In this document: positions 14,383 through 23,085 of the stretch, piece after piece
How the letters are laid out: every line of letters starts with the position of its first letter
Position numbering within the stretch: the stretch's first letter is position 1
NCBI GenBank assembly: GCA_009602725.1
Contig: WELB01000187.1
Coordinates: forward strand, 231,999 to 255,083
Direction: 5' to 3'
DNA length: 23,085 nt
Source: Spirogloea muscicola
Lineage: Eukaryota; Streptophyta; Zygnematophyceae; Spirogloeales; Spirogloeaceae
Notes under the pieces: model-generated
What the model was told of the DNA's origin: nothing
Database searches by the model: none
Seen by the model: the letters and a program-made list of their open reading frames with translations, nothing else
Translations under genes and position numbers: made by a program

Positions 14383-14751
14383 TTAGCTGACTGAAAACGA
14401 CTGCCAAAGCCGTTGCATGCGTTGCTCGTCTGAATGATGCCCTAAGGCTGTGCAAAGGCTGCCACCGTGATTTCGATAGCCCCTAGTCGGCAAGAGCATG
14501 TTGCTCATGGAGGGAGGTGGCCATCCTTGAGACAACATTGCAGTGTACTTTGCCCACAAAGGAGTTAGCAGGTGCTTCTCAAGCTTCTCAAGCGTAGAGG
14601 ATTTCGAGTGCTGGTACGCAAGGCTCTCAAGCAGCGGGAGGACTGTAAGCGAGGTTGTGAGATCAGACAGGAGGAAATCCTTCCTAGATATAGACAGCCC
14701 TACAGATGACATCGACCTGTTCCGCATGATTGTGATTGCTGCAAATGACAT
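14383..14751 (-). pseudogene. Coding-like fragment, helical, unassigned
   Basis: A minus-strand frame of up to 122 codons holds a helical segment containing LEKLEKHLLTPLWAKY, with codon use (AAG, GAG, CTG/CTC) like that of the chaperone genes. Acceptor-like CTATATCTAG precedes the best part (near 14686), but no matching donor or neighbouring exons were found, so it looks like an isolated exon or a remnant. The helical pattern ending in a His-(hydrophobic)-x-Pro turn faintly recalls part of ZW10/MIP1-type tethering proteins, but this is weak. The plus strand of the same DNA is also open for 133 codons (14543-14944), so the coding strand is not settled. Confidence 0.25.
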
Positions 14752-14998
14752 GGGCAGATTATGCGGCGAGAAAGTTGAACATATTCATAACATGTTCCTG
14801 GCGCTTTGCAGCTTTACACCATTACTTTACTTTTGTGCACCCTGCGAGCAGGAGCAGCACGTTCAGCTACTTGAAAGCCAAGGCCCGCTGATATTGAGCC
14901 CGATAGAGGCAGCCGTTGCATGGAAATCGTCAGGACATACTTGATTTGTCCATCTGCACGCCTTGCTTCTTTCTGTGACAAACCTTGACGATCAGCAG

Positions 14999-15168
14999 CC
15001 TGGACGGGATTATACAGTGGTTGGCGAGTTTGGCGCTTACATTGACAATCTCAGCAAAGTACTGCTGCCTCGTGCAGACAGCCAGCCCTGACAGTCGACC
15101 TGGACGAATTGTATAGGGGTTGGCACGTTTGGTGCTTACGTTGACGATCTCAGCGAAGTATTACTGCC
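14999..15168. repeat. Two-copy diverged tandem repeat, period about 100 bp
   Basis: A unit beginning TGGACG (15001 and 15101) and running through a GCTTAC-TTGAC-ATCTCAGC core to ACTGCC is present twice. Differences are mainly transitions plus a one-base deletion in copy 2. The repeat lies just beyond the AUG3 stop, in its expected 3' UTR. The left copy carries TTACA (15037-15041), which is TGTAA in the AUG3 sense; the right copy has TTACG instead. Confidence 0.75.
15037..15041 (-). terminator. TGTAA poly(A) signal candidate for AUG3
   Basis: TTACA on the plus strand is TGTAA in the AUG3 sense, about 210 bases after its predicted stop. It lies in the left copy of the tandem repeat and would place the repeat in the AUG3 3' UTR. 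Confidence 0.4.
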
Positions 15169-15249
15169 AGCAACACCTCACTCCTGATTCAGCGACGCAG
15201 CCAACCAACATACCTTCGCCGTGCAGGTTGCCCGGTCTGACTTGCTGCA

Positions 15250-18200
15250 TCAGTGATCGGCAAGGAGCGCGATGGGCGGCCTCCCACTACGGAGGCCGGT
15301 GAGAGTCGCCCGCAGCCGAGCAGGGTCCAGGAAGAAGTCCACAAACACGCGGCGCTCCAGCTCGCTGCGCGGGCCATCCCGCTGCAGGGCCTGTGGCAAT
15401 GAGCCCAGTCAGAGTACAGCGGCTGCGATAGCGGTTTGTAGGCAACGTGGGCTGCAGTGTCTCTCTGGTCGGGCGCAGCCCACCTCGGCTCTGATGGCAC
15501 GCGCCTGCACCACGCCCTCGACGGCGACGGCGAGCGCCGCGCCAGCGTCCTCCAGGCCTGCCAGGCTGACTGCCACAGCCTGCACACACCTCCGCTCCCG
15601 CTGTGTTAGCTCCGAGCCACGTGGGCTCTGAAGGCGTTACGAGGGGCCACCAATGGCAGCGTGCACCACTGTGGCGGCGCCCAAAGTCACGAACCGGGGG
15701 TGTGAGGACGGGATACCCCATGGAGACACTACCGTGGCCGCCGCCGCCGCCGAGGAAGAGTGCGCCTGTCAGTCGCTGGCCCACATCTTCCCTGCCGTAC
15801 GCACGCATGCTCGTGCAGTCAAGACTCGTCCAGCAGTCTCAGCAACTGGCCCTGGCAACGCTGCACAGTGCTAGGTGCCTGCTTGCTCACGCACATCTCG
15901 GCTAGCACGGCAGAGCGTGCCGCTGGCAGTGCAGTGTCAGCTTTCGCTCGGAGCTCCCGGCTTGATGCAAGCACCCCCGCAATCCCACGCGCGGCCTCCT
16001 CTGGTATTGAGGTCGCTGCTGTCACTCCTGCCGCCATTGCCGTAGGCAGCCCTGAATTCGAGCCTACGAGCAGACGAAGCCAAGATAGCGGCTGCTGTCA
16101 TGAGGACCCCTCCGCAGCCACATCTTACAGCGGCGACCACTAGCAAACGCCGGGCAAAGCGGCACTGGCACACCTCCATTACTAGATAGGAGCTCTTTGA
16201 CGTTTTCCAAGATGCCGCGTGCCTCGTCGCTGGCACAGCCGACTCCGCCGCCACCGCCGCCATCATTGCCGCTCCTCTCATATGCCGCCTGCCGTGACAA
16301 ACACCCGTCTGATAAGCTCAGATCGCCCTTAGGCCTCGCAGCTGCATCCTCTTAGTGCGTGATCAGAGCGACGAGGCAGACCAGCCGGGCCATCGCAGTG
16401 GAGGAGGCGGTGGCCAGCTCGGCGGAGGCGGCGCGGGCCAGCTCTGTGGTAACCCTGCGCCGCTCGCGCTCCAGGTGCAGAGCTGCGGCCAGCGCAGCGT
16501 GCCTCGCGAAGCGCTCTGCCACACGAGCAATGATCTGGCCCCAACCCACGGAGCCCGACACTTTCACTCACATGCATGAGCTCGTCGGTTGTGAGGACGC
16601 AGGCTCGCGCGGCAGCTGCTGGCCACGAGGCCGGCGGCATTGGTGCTGGCAGCCGAAGCACGGGAGTGCAAACTCTAGGCTCCGCAGCAGGAGAGGTTGG
16701 CGACAGAGGAGGAAGGAGGAGGGGGCACCTCCTTCTGCCGGTGCAGATGCCGCTCCTGCCGCCGCAGCTTCAGCTCGTAGTTGCCTGGAGCTCGCAGCAG
16801 AGGGGAGGAAGGCAGTACTTTGTCAATCATTAGTCGATCAGTTAGTTGGAATTTCACCGGTGGTGTAAGTTTGGACATCAACCTCCATGTGACTTTGGAC
16901 ATCAAACTCCATGTTCACTAAATGCCAAGCATTAGTCAGCACTAGGACTAAGAATTCCCAGCAGCGCATCAGCAGCTGCTGCAGAGCAGTGGCGGTGCAG
17001 CTCACCTTCGAGGACGTACGTATCCTGCAGCTGTGCCAGCTCCCAGCAGAGCTGCGGCAGTGACTGCCGGCGACTTGGCACCAGGGAGAGCGACGAGGCG
17101 GCACTCAGTATATGCAGGCTAGAGCTGAAAATGACAACAGGACGCAAGAACCGCAGCCGACTGGCGACCGAGCGCACCCCATTGAGAAGCCGCGCCTCTT
17201 TCTGTGCCAGCTCGCCGAGCTCCGCAGCCAGCTCCATGCGCCGCCGCCTGCCGAGCACCACTCGTGGCACGGCGCATCAGAGCCCGCCTCGTTGCGCCAG
17301 CCGCTGCGATGACGGTTGGTCCAATGCCGGGGCTCACACCGGAGGTACTCGCGGTCTGGCGGCAGCGAGCCGGCGCGCGCAACGCCCGCTTGCGCCGTCG
17401 CTCTGCCGAGCGCAGCGGCGACGCCAGCTGCCGCTGCCCGCGCCTCGATGAGCTGCCGCTGGCTGACGCCGAAGCTGCGATTACGAGATCGTCACCGGGT
17501 CATGCCAGTCGGCATGCAGCCACCGGTCGTCAGTGCCACAGGCGCTGCCCGGCAACCAAATGCTGCTCTAGGATTCAGGGTTTAGGGTTTAGGGTGTAGG
17601 GTTTAGGGGGTTAAGGTTAGTGTTTAGCTGCAATTAGAGCGCCAGGGACGATGGAAGCAATGAGGAGTGAATCAAGGGCTCAGATTGCAGATCTGGGTCT
17701 AGAGTGGGAATGTTAGTCAGATGTCAGTGGTCAAAAGAGAATTTTATGCCAGTTCCAATAATGGGGGGGTCAAGGTCAGACCAGCCAACATGTCGCGCAA
17801 GTTCTTGAGATCCCGGAGCCGGCCGTCGTGCGCTGCCTGCCGGCTCCCGCCGCCGCCCTCTGCATTACCATAGATAAAGAGAGCAATCGGCAGATATCAT
17901 GGACCCTAAGTACTTCCACGAGATAGACCAATCAAGATATATCCTACATGGCCAATGGAACTGTAAGCCAACAATCGTTCTATCTCATTGTATTATCTTA
18001 TGCTAGTAAGATAACATTATTATGCTTTCTTATTAGCAGCTACAGCGTAGCGAGACCTGCATGGCCGCCACTGGGCCGGTTGGCGACGTCCTCCAGCGCG
18101 ACAAGCATGCAGGCCGGCTCGGCGTCGGCGTCAGCCGTGTCGGCAGCGCTGCCGACACCGGGCCTGCCCGACAACGGCTTGCAGACGAGCCAGGCGGCGA

Positions 18201-18271
18201 GCGCGTCGGCGCAGGCGGCGTCCTGCTCCAGGAACGGCGCCAGCGCCGCAGCGGCGCCGGCTGCGGNACTG
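15250..18271 (-). CDS. AUG3: AUGMIN subunit 3 (HAUS3 family), middle and C-terminal part
   Basis: Coiled-coil subunit of the augmin complex, which recruits gamma-tubulin to spindle and cortical microtubules for branching nucleation. Exons in gene order: about 18271..18057, 17859..17790, 17474..17340, 17247..17178, 17063..17006, 16784..16729, 16534..16382, 16288..16174, 16051..15891, 15860..15826, 15791..15695, 15627..15484, 15390..15250; every internal phase agrees. About 480 residues result, mostly helical. Family landmarks in the correct order are an FGVSQRQLIEA segment, LPQLCWELAQLQDTYVLEG, NYELKLRRQE and near the C terminus ERRVFVDFFLDPARLR. Land-plant AUG3 is about 615 aa, so roughly 200 N-terminal residues are missing; I found no exons for them up to 20.5 kb. 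The first exon's 5' edge is uncertain and includes an ambiguous base at 18267. The frame continues upstream to about 18384 but does not look like augmin. One donor, 17789 (GTTGGC), is weak. The last codons after LRATLTG are unsure: an AAG|GTATGT donor at 15213 suggests an alternative spliced 3' end. Confidence 0.85.
17577..17627 (+). repeat. Short interstitial telomeric tract, TTTAGGG type
   Basis: AGGG is followed by TTTAGGG, TTTAGGG, TGTAGGG, TTTAGGG and then degenerate GGTTAAGGTTAG-like sequence. TTTAGGG is the plant-type telomere unit used by land plants and many green algae. The tract lies within the AUG3 intron between exons 17790..17859 and 17340..17474, where it reads CCCTAAA in the gene sense. 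Confidence 0.85.
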
Positions 18272-18620
18272 CTTTGACGTGATTGGACTAGGTCCACATA
18301 CTCAAGGAAGTAGTACCCATCAGTTGTCACTGTCCGTATCTCCAACTCGAGCTTTGGATATCTACAATGTTCACGTTGAGACATCAGTAGCCCTTCTCCA
18401 GACCCGAGCTTAGTTGATAGACACTTGTCAGCAGCCTACATCTGATGTTCACCTCAGTCCTTGTTGGCACAGTGGCAGTAGGAGACCAACACAGAAAGTC
18501 ATCAGGCCCCGCTTTTGCAGCATGACCTTCGGCAAAAGGCCCTGTTTCGGGGGAGTCGATTATGGACCAACAACCTGCAGAACCTCTTGACTTGCGCCAG
18601 CAGCCTACAATTTCAGCCTA
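18272..18620. other. No gene recognised
   Basis: A minus-strand frame stays open from the first recognised AUG3 exon to about 18384 (including TTDGYYFLEY), but it lacks the coiled-coil character expected of AUG3, so I cannot say whether it is exon or intron. The rest has only short frames on both strands without signatures. Confidence 0.5.
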
Positions 18621-19063
18621 CTACTTGGACACGAATTCCTCGTTCCAATCGACACGAAATGAAGGTGCGGAGTACAACGTATTCATGGCTTTGCCAGTGT
18701 GCTACATTTTTCGCAGGAATTTGCTGCCATGGGCCTGGGGGTAGCTTCACATCTCTTGCAAGAACAAGTACTTCCAGGTCGAGGTGTAATTGGAGACGCC
18801 GGTTGCGTTAGAGTGTGTTGGCCAGTGCAGACCTGGATGATGGAGACGTAAGCGAGGTACACGGCGGCGTTGAAGGCGCCCAAGGCGGCGAGCCTCGGGC
18901 CCAGACCCCAGCGCATGGGCAAGCGCAAGAGCGCGGCACTGCAGGGGCCTGGCAGTCACTTCAGCAGGGCGATTTTGCGCCCCGTCCCGTCGCCGTAATG
19001 GCCGTGATTGCCGCCGCGGCCGCCGCCGTGGCCGCCGCCGCCGCCGGCGGCCACGGCGGCCAT
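18621..19063 (-). CDS. Possible small membrane protein gene with an in-frame TGA
   Basis: An ATG in good context (19063..19061, CGCCATGG) opens 35 codons, Gly/His-rich and ending GRKIALLK, then meets TGA at 18958..18956. The same frame continues at once through LPMRWGLGPRLAALGAF and a likely membrane helix (FNAAVYLAYVSII) to a donor-like CAG|GTCTGC near 18826. A phase-compatible acceptor TGTAG near 18705 leads to HTGKAMNTLYSAPSFRVDWN and a TAG stop at 18621. Without the TGA this would be a protein of about 100 residues with a Gly-rich N terminus, one membrane segment and a short soluble tail, the layout of small organelle-membrane subunits. I do not recognise the family. The TGA could mean a pseudogene, a sequence error, a later start at the internal ATG (MRWGLG) or recoding. 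A 21-base GT..AG stretch spans the TGA but is too short for a normal intron. Confidence 0.3.
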
Positions 19064-19127
19064 GGCGAGCGCCCGGTGCGCCAGATTCGAACTCGCGAGC
19101 TTTCGAATCAACAGTCTTCCGAATCAG

Positions 19128-19182
19128 ATCGGACGGCCAATGTCGGCTCCCTGGTCCACGGAAGCCATCTCGGCCGTCCGAT
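19128..19182. repeat. 11-bp perfect inverted repeat
   Basis: ATCGGACGGCC (19128-19138) and GGCCGTCCGAT (19172-19182) are exact inverted copies with a 33-base loop. The position is about 65-120 bases upstream of the possible small gene's ATG. It could be a regulatory dyad or the ends of a tiny element; nothing distinguishes these. Confidence 0.7.
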
Positions 19183-19406
19183 ACTGGCCCGAGCAGATTT
19201 GGCGGGAAGAAGCCTCCCTGAAATTGGCGGGAAAGGGGGGCCTCCGTGAGCCCCCTCCCCGTAGCGCCAAGTGTGGGCGTAGATGGGAGGTTAGCCGGGA
19301 GCCCTGTGACATTAGTTTCGGGTTTACGATTTAAAGTGTGGATTTTGAGGTATGAGTCACGACATGATGGCACTCACCAAGTCCAGGCCTCCACTTTCTC
19401 CGCCCT

Positions 19407-19539
19407 GCGGCTGCTCAAGAGGGGATGTTGAGCACCAGTGGCCGAGCGAGTCGCAATGTGCTTTAGCGCTTTTCTGGCCTCCCGAGCTCTGGTCATTCTC
19501 TTTCTGGGCTGGCCAGTCACAGCCATCGGCCCCTCTCCT
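19407..19539 (+). repeat. Diverged dispersed repeat, copy B
   Basis: This is the same block series as at 9141-9279, in the same orientation: GCGGCTGCT, GAGGGG, TGTGCTTT, AGCGCTT, CTGGCC, TCATTCTCTTTCTGGGCTGG and CCCCTCTCCT. The blocks are separated by different small gaps. The copies lie 10 kb apart, each upstream of a gene or gene-like frame. Confidence 0.5.
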
Positions 19540-20167
19540 ATCAGTAAAAAAGGGACCCTTACTTCTCATTGGCGACCTGTTGAAGCTGAGTCAGAATTAG
19601 CCTGCGGTGCAGAGAGCAGAAGAAGGCTGAAATCCACCTCTGTGCTGAGCCGTTCTAGGCCCTCTCGACTTCAGCACGAGGCCTTCCGAGCAGTCCTCGC
19701 CTGGAAATCCCTCGCGGGAGCTTGTTCACCATTGACCTACTGCATGCAAGCTTTGCGGAGCACCTCCACCGGCTAAGCTCAGTTCGTGCAACCAACCACC
19801 CGAGGTTGAGCTACTGCAGCTGCTTTGTTTGCATGCATCGTCCCTGTAGATTCAAGCTCTACCTCTGAAGCCCTCGTACTATATGGCTTGTTGCTCCCGC
19901 ATAGAGAAAGGGTAACGTGGACCCTCTCAATGCACACTTGGTCAGCAGCCACGCTTCCAAATTAGCCTGCATACACGAGCATAGACCCTACTGGGACAAG
20001 CGGCGAGGAGCATGACGGCGCCAGCCTTCCTCAACGTCATCATGTTGTGCACACGAGATAGTCCCTCCGATGCGCATACAGTAGGCAGCAGTGGACTTTG
20101 CGTACCTAAGTAGAGCGATCAGTGAGGCGGCAGGGCAAAACTTCAGATATTGTACGTGTTTTAAGGA

Positions 20168-20172
20168 TTACA
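20168..20172 (-). terminator. TGTAA poly(A) signal candidate for the beta-helix gene
   Basis: TTACA on the plus strand is TGTAA in the sense of the minus-strand gene, about 380 bases after its stop at 20550. Confidence 0.4.
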
Positions 20173-20549
20173 CTACTTGTTCTTGTTCTGCAACCATTGC
20201 TGCTGCAAGAATGCGCAGTCCTGCAAGGGAATTGCCGGCAGTGGGGCTCGCGCTAGCGCAGGCCTCGCCCCTGCCGGGAAAGTCAAAACGAATAAGGAGA
20301 TGAAAGAATTGGTGCGCTGGCTGCAGCGCACAGTGTCAGTGGCAGGGCACCTATTTGCATCTACGTGCTGGCAAGAGCTGCACATGCCAATGCAGCTCCT
20401 GCCAGCTTGTGCATGTCTTGTGTGGTGCCAATTGAGTCCGCCCATCATTGGCTGCTGGCTTGCAGCAGAAGTGCCGAGACTGATGTCCTCCTGCCTTGCA
20501 GCGATACATCAGCCTCGGCACTGTTTATTGGCGGCCTCAGAGAAATTAC

Positions 20550-23085
20550 TTATGGGCTCACTGAGTAGACGTTGAAGTTGCTCCAGTATTGTGCTTCATT
20601 GGCGGGTTGCGGGCCGACAGAGGACCGCGGGCACGAGGTGAAATCTGGTAGATCTTGGAGGATCGGCGAACCCAGCAGAAGGCCATAGTCGCCATTGGCA
20701 GGATCCGCGAGCCCCAGGTCGCTGGCCAGCGAGACCGCATCAAGCCCGCTGTATGCGCTGTATGTGAGGTTGTTGAGCTGCGGGACCATTGCCAGCGACT
20801 GACATTCTGTAAACCGTGGCACATTAGAGCTTTGGGATTGCACGATCGCAACCTGCACATAACAGACGAGGAGGTCGGCCACGCAGTCAGAGCTTGCATC
20901 TGTGCAGCAAGATGCTCAGTCATCTTCTCTTCACAAGTATGAGTTATGATCTTCAATCAGTCATGTTCATCTAGTCAAGTATGCAATACTGGGGTGGTGT
21001 GCTCACCTGCATCGTGTTGCGGGTGGGCACGCCGCTGCACTTGGCCGTGTCGTCGGGCCCCATCTGGCCGTCCGTGCCCGGCGGCGCATGGCACGGCACG
21101 CCGTCGACGTCCTCCTCGCTGCAAATGTCGGCATACCACTCGTAGCCTGCCAGACGCGGGCTCGGGTTGCCGCCGTACTTGCTGTTGCCCTGGCGTGCCC
21201 AGTACTCGCCGGGGTCGTTGCCACAGTTGTTGAGCGTCGTCAGCTGGCAAGAGATCCAGGCCGCCGTGCTCTGGAGCCCGACAGCCAGTACGCCGGTCAC
21301 CGAGTTGCCCTTGCCGTTGTTCTGCTTGACGCCGTTCATGTTGCCCACACACACCTGCCCCTCCACTGTCACGCCTGACGTGGCGTAGTCCAGGTAGATG
21401 CAGTGCTCGCCGCCAATGACGTAGTTGCATGACAGGTAGTTACCTGCAGATATACCGCCGGCCACCATTTGAAGACTCGAATCAGCAATGCTTAGCAAAC
21501 ATGATTCCTATATACGGAGAGTCAGTATCGACATCACCATCTTGACCCAACATGTGGATGTGGGACACGTCAGAAGCCAAGTCATTCTGGATGATGAAGC
21601 AGTGTACAAGTGCTGGCCAGTAGGTCCATCTGCAGAGCTGCCGGCTGCGGCCCTTGACGCAGAAGCAATTGGAAGCAAGGAGGCACAGCTCGCTCACCAG
21701 GTCCGAACCAGTGCAGGTCAATGTATATGCCTGCGGCGTCAGTCTTCTTGCTGGCGACGGTGCCCGACTCGATGAAGTTGCGCAGCACGTGATGGTTGAC
21801 GGCGTCACCAACGTTGTGGATGCCCTGCCCAATCTGGACGCACGTCCAGCCAAGGCCGTGGCAGTAGTTGTTGGCAACTGTGGCGCCGCTTGAGCCGCCG
21901 GCGAGCATCACGCCAGTCTGGCCGCCCGAGATGTCGTTGTTGCTGACCACGTTGTAGCCGATGCTCAGTCGCGTTGTGTTGCCGCACCCGTCGCCGATGC
22001 GCACCACGCCAGGATCGGCAGGTGTGGTCGACAGCACCATCGAGTCGATTGTGGTCTGGTACGTAAAAGAGATGTCTGTGCCAAACACAGTACACACAAC
22101 CTCATTACTGTTGAGGGTATAGGACGTGTGCATAACACCCCGTGAGGGGCGGGAGGATCACAGAGATGATATCCTCTTGGGTGCATTTTAGAAATATTAA
22201 GCAGAAAATAACAATTATAGTCTCAACAAGCCGATCAGCATGTAGGCATTGGTCACTGTTATCATATTAAAGAAGTATGTCAGAGGCGAGGCAATGTGCT
22301 CACCGATGCGGCCAAAGACAGCGCCCCGCACAAGCTGGACACCGAATGTGCGCCTGATGTTGATTGCGGGGCAGTACGTCAGGCCGGCTGCATTGCAGAC
22401 CACCTTGGTATATTTGCATGCATTCCTCGGCGAGTCATCTGTCACCGGCAGCCGGAAGCTCACGCCGTCAAACATCACATTGCTCGCGCCATTGATGTCC
22501 AGTACTGGCGCCGTGTCAGTGCCCAGCGCAATGGTATACCAGCCCTGCGGGGCCCCTGCGGCCGACTGGACGATAGAGCACGAGAAGGAGGCATTGAAGA
22601 TGAGCGTCGAGTCCAGCGCCAGGTCATTTTGCAGCACGAGTGTCACGACCGTCGAGGCTGGCAGCGCAGCGCGGCTGAGGATGTCGCCAACAGTGTATAC
22701 GTCGATGACAGTGTTGCTAGCCGTGCAGGGCCCCGCTGCTGAGAGGATGTCAGATTGATGGTGCGTTAGTAGACGAGCAAGAGCAGAACGGAGGAGGAGA
22801 GAGGAGAAGAGGGGGGGGGTGTTCAAGTTGGCCACTGCAAGGCTAGCTGAGGTCGCAAGAAGTCCTCACCAGATGCCGTTGTAGGTGCGGGGCCATCATT
22901 GTTGGCGCTGCCAACGCCGCCGGTACTGCCAACGCTGCCGACTTGTGGAGGTCTGCTGAAGGTACCAAGCGATGGCGGCCGGAGGAACGGCGGGGACGGT
23001 GGGAAGGGCGGCGGAGGTGGCGGCGGGGGCGGCGGCGGCGGGGGCCGCGGAGGAGGTGGGTTTGGCGGCGCGCGCGACGGCGGCG
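20550..23085 (-). CDS. Proline-rich, right-handed beta-helix protein, probably extracellular (5' partial)
   Basis: Exons in gene order: >23085..22870, 22738..22304, 22255..22228 (a 28-base exon, tentative), 22107..21698, 21443..21007, 20852..20550; phases agree, leaving 608 residues and a TAA stop. The visible N terminus is a polyproline segment (runs such as [13 protein letters not shown]) and a Gly/Ser linker, typical of hydroxyproline-rich algal wall and matrix proteins. The remainder has short beta-strand repeats with Asn/Gly turns, for example ISGGQTGVMLAGGSSGATVA, NYVIGGEHCIYLDYATSG and DGVSFRLPV, matching the pectin-lyase-like right-handed parallel beta-helix fold. Many Cys residues suggest disulfides. 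No pectate-lyase catalytic site is evident, so carbohydrate binding or hydrolysis is only possible. A signal peptide would lie outside the window. The predicted C terminus (NFNVYSVSP) has no membrane anchor. Confidence 0.8.

Larger units (their letters stand above)
19064..20549. other. Intergenic region, no convincing gene
   Basis: Open frames of 60-130 codons occur on both strands but have erratic composition and no domain or splice structure I can support. Recognisable contents are an 11-bp inverted repeat (19128-19182), a second copy of the dispersed repeat (19407-19539) and a minus-strand TGTAA at 20168-20172. Part of it probably holds the promoter of the small minus-strand gene and the 3' UTR of the beta-helix gene. 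Confidence 0.55.

Noticed and set aside
18683-18928. Unspliced frame with CxCxxC and CxxC pairs that looks like a zinc ribbon
   Set aside because: The cysteines fall in what is better read as an intron after a membrane helix; spacing matches no known zinc family.
18956-18958. Selenocysteine codon
   Set aside because: TGA is in frame, but no SECIS core was recognisable in the 300 bases downstream and the context is not a known selenoprotein motif. Kept only as a question.
19438-19776. Plus-strand frame of 112 codons with a hydrophobic N terminus
   Set aside because: It overlaps dispersed-repeat copy B, has no homologous signature and no good start context, so it is most likely chance.
20177-20575. 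Plus-strand Cys-rich frame of 132 codons
   Set aside because: It is antisense to the end of the beta-helix gene and its 3' UTR, with composition typical of a shadow frame.

Overview
The window is nuclear DNA from a green plant-lineage organism, most likely a chlorophyte green alga. Genes are intron-dense with GT..AG introns. TGTAA, the usual green-algal poly(A) signal, lies 3' of several genes. A short TTTAGGG (plant-type telomere) tract sits inside one intron, and the mixed-GC background has (GCC)n tracts and a proline-rich extracellular-type protein. Species cannot be fixed from sequence alone; moderate GC and mixed codon use argue against Chlamydomonas itself.

Layout: (1) 1-1157, plus strand: the 3' end of a gene for a low-complexity Ala/Gly/Pro/Gln/Tyr-rich protein with a PAM2-like motif. 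(2) 2084-8465, minus strand: a complete 16-exon gene for GRP94, the ER HSP90, about 896 aa, with signal peptide and C-terminal KDEL. (3) 8466-9740: one shared, divergent intergenic region holding CCAAT boxes, an exact TGACGTGG unfolded-protein-response-type element, a G10/C11 hairpin and (GCC)n tracts in both leaders. (4) 9741-13790, plus strand: a complete 11-exon BiP gene, the ER HSP70, 661 aa, with signal peptide and C-terminal HDEL. (5) 13791-15249: BiP 3' UTR, a short coding-like remnant and a diverged tandem repeat with a period of about 100 bp. (6) 15250-about 18270, minus strand: the middle and C-terminal part of AUGMIN subunit 3 (HAUS3 family), in 13 exons with consistent splice phases; the N-terminal portion was not found. 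(7) About 18621-19063, minus strand: a possible small membrane protein gene interrupted by an in-frame TGA. (8) 19064-20549: no convincing gene, but one copy of a diverged dispersed repeat whose other copy is in the BiP/GRP94 intergenic region. (9) 20550-23085, minus strand: the C-terminal 608 residues of a secreted-type protein with a proline-rich segment followed by a right-handed parallel beta-helix; its 5' end lies outside the window.

The central biological unit is the head-to-head pair of the two main ER luminal chaperones. BiP and GRP94 act in sequence on secretory clients and are co-induced by ER stress in many eukaryotes. Here about 1.3 kb of DNA can drive both. This linkage is the most interesting feature of the window. 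I found no CRISPR array, intact transposon, tRNA, rRNA or clearly undescribed multi-gene system.
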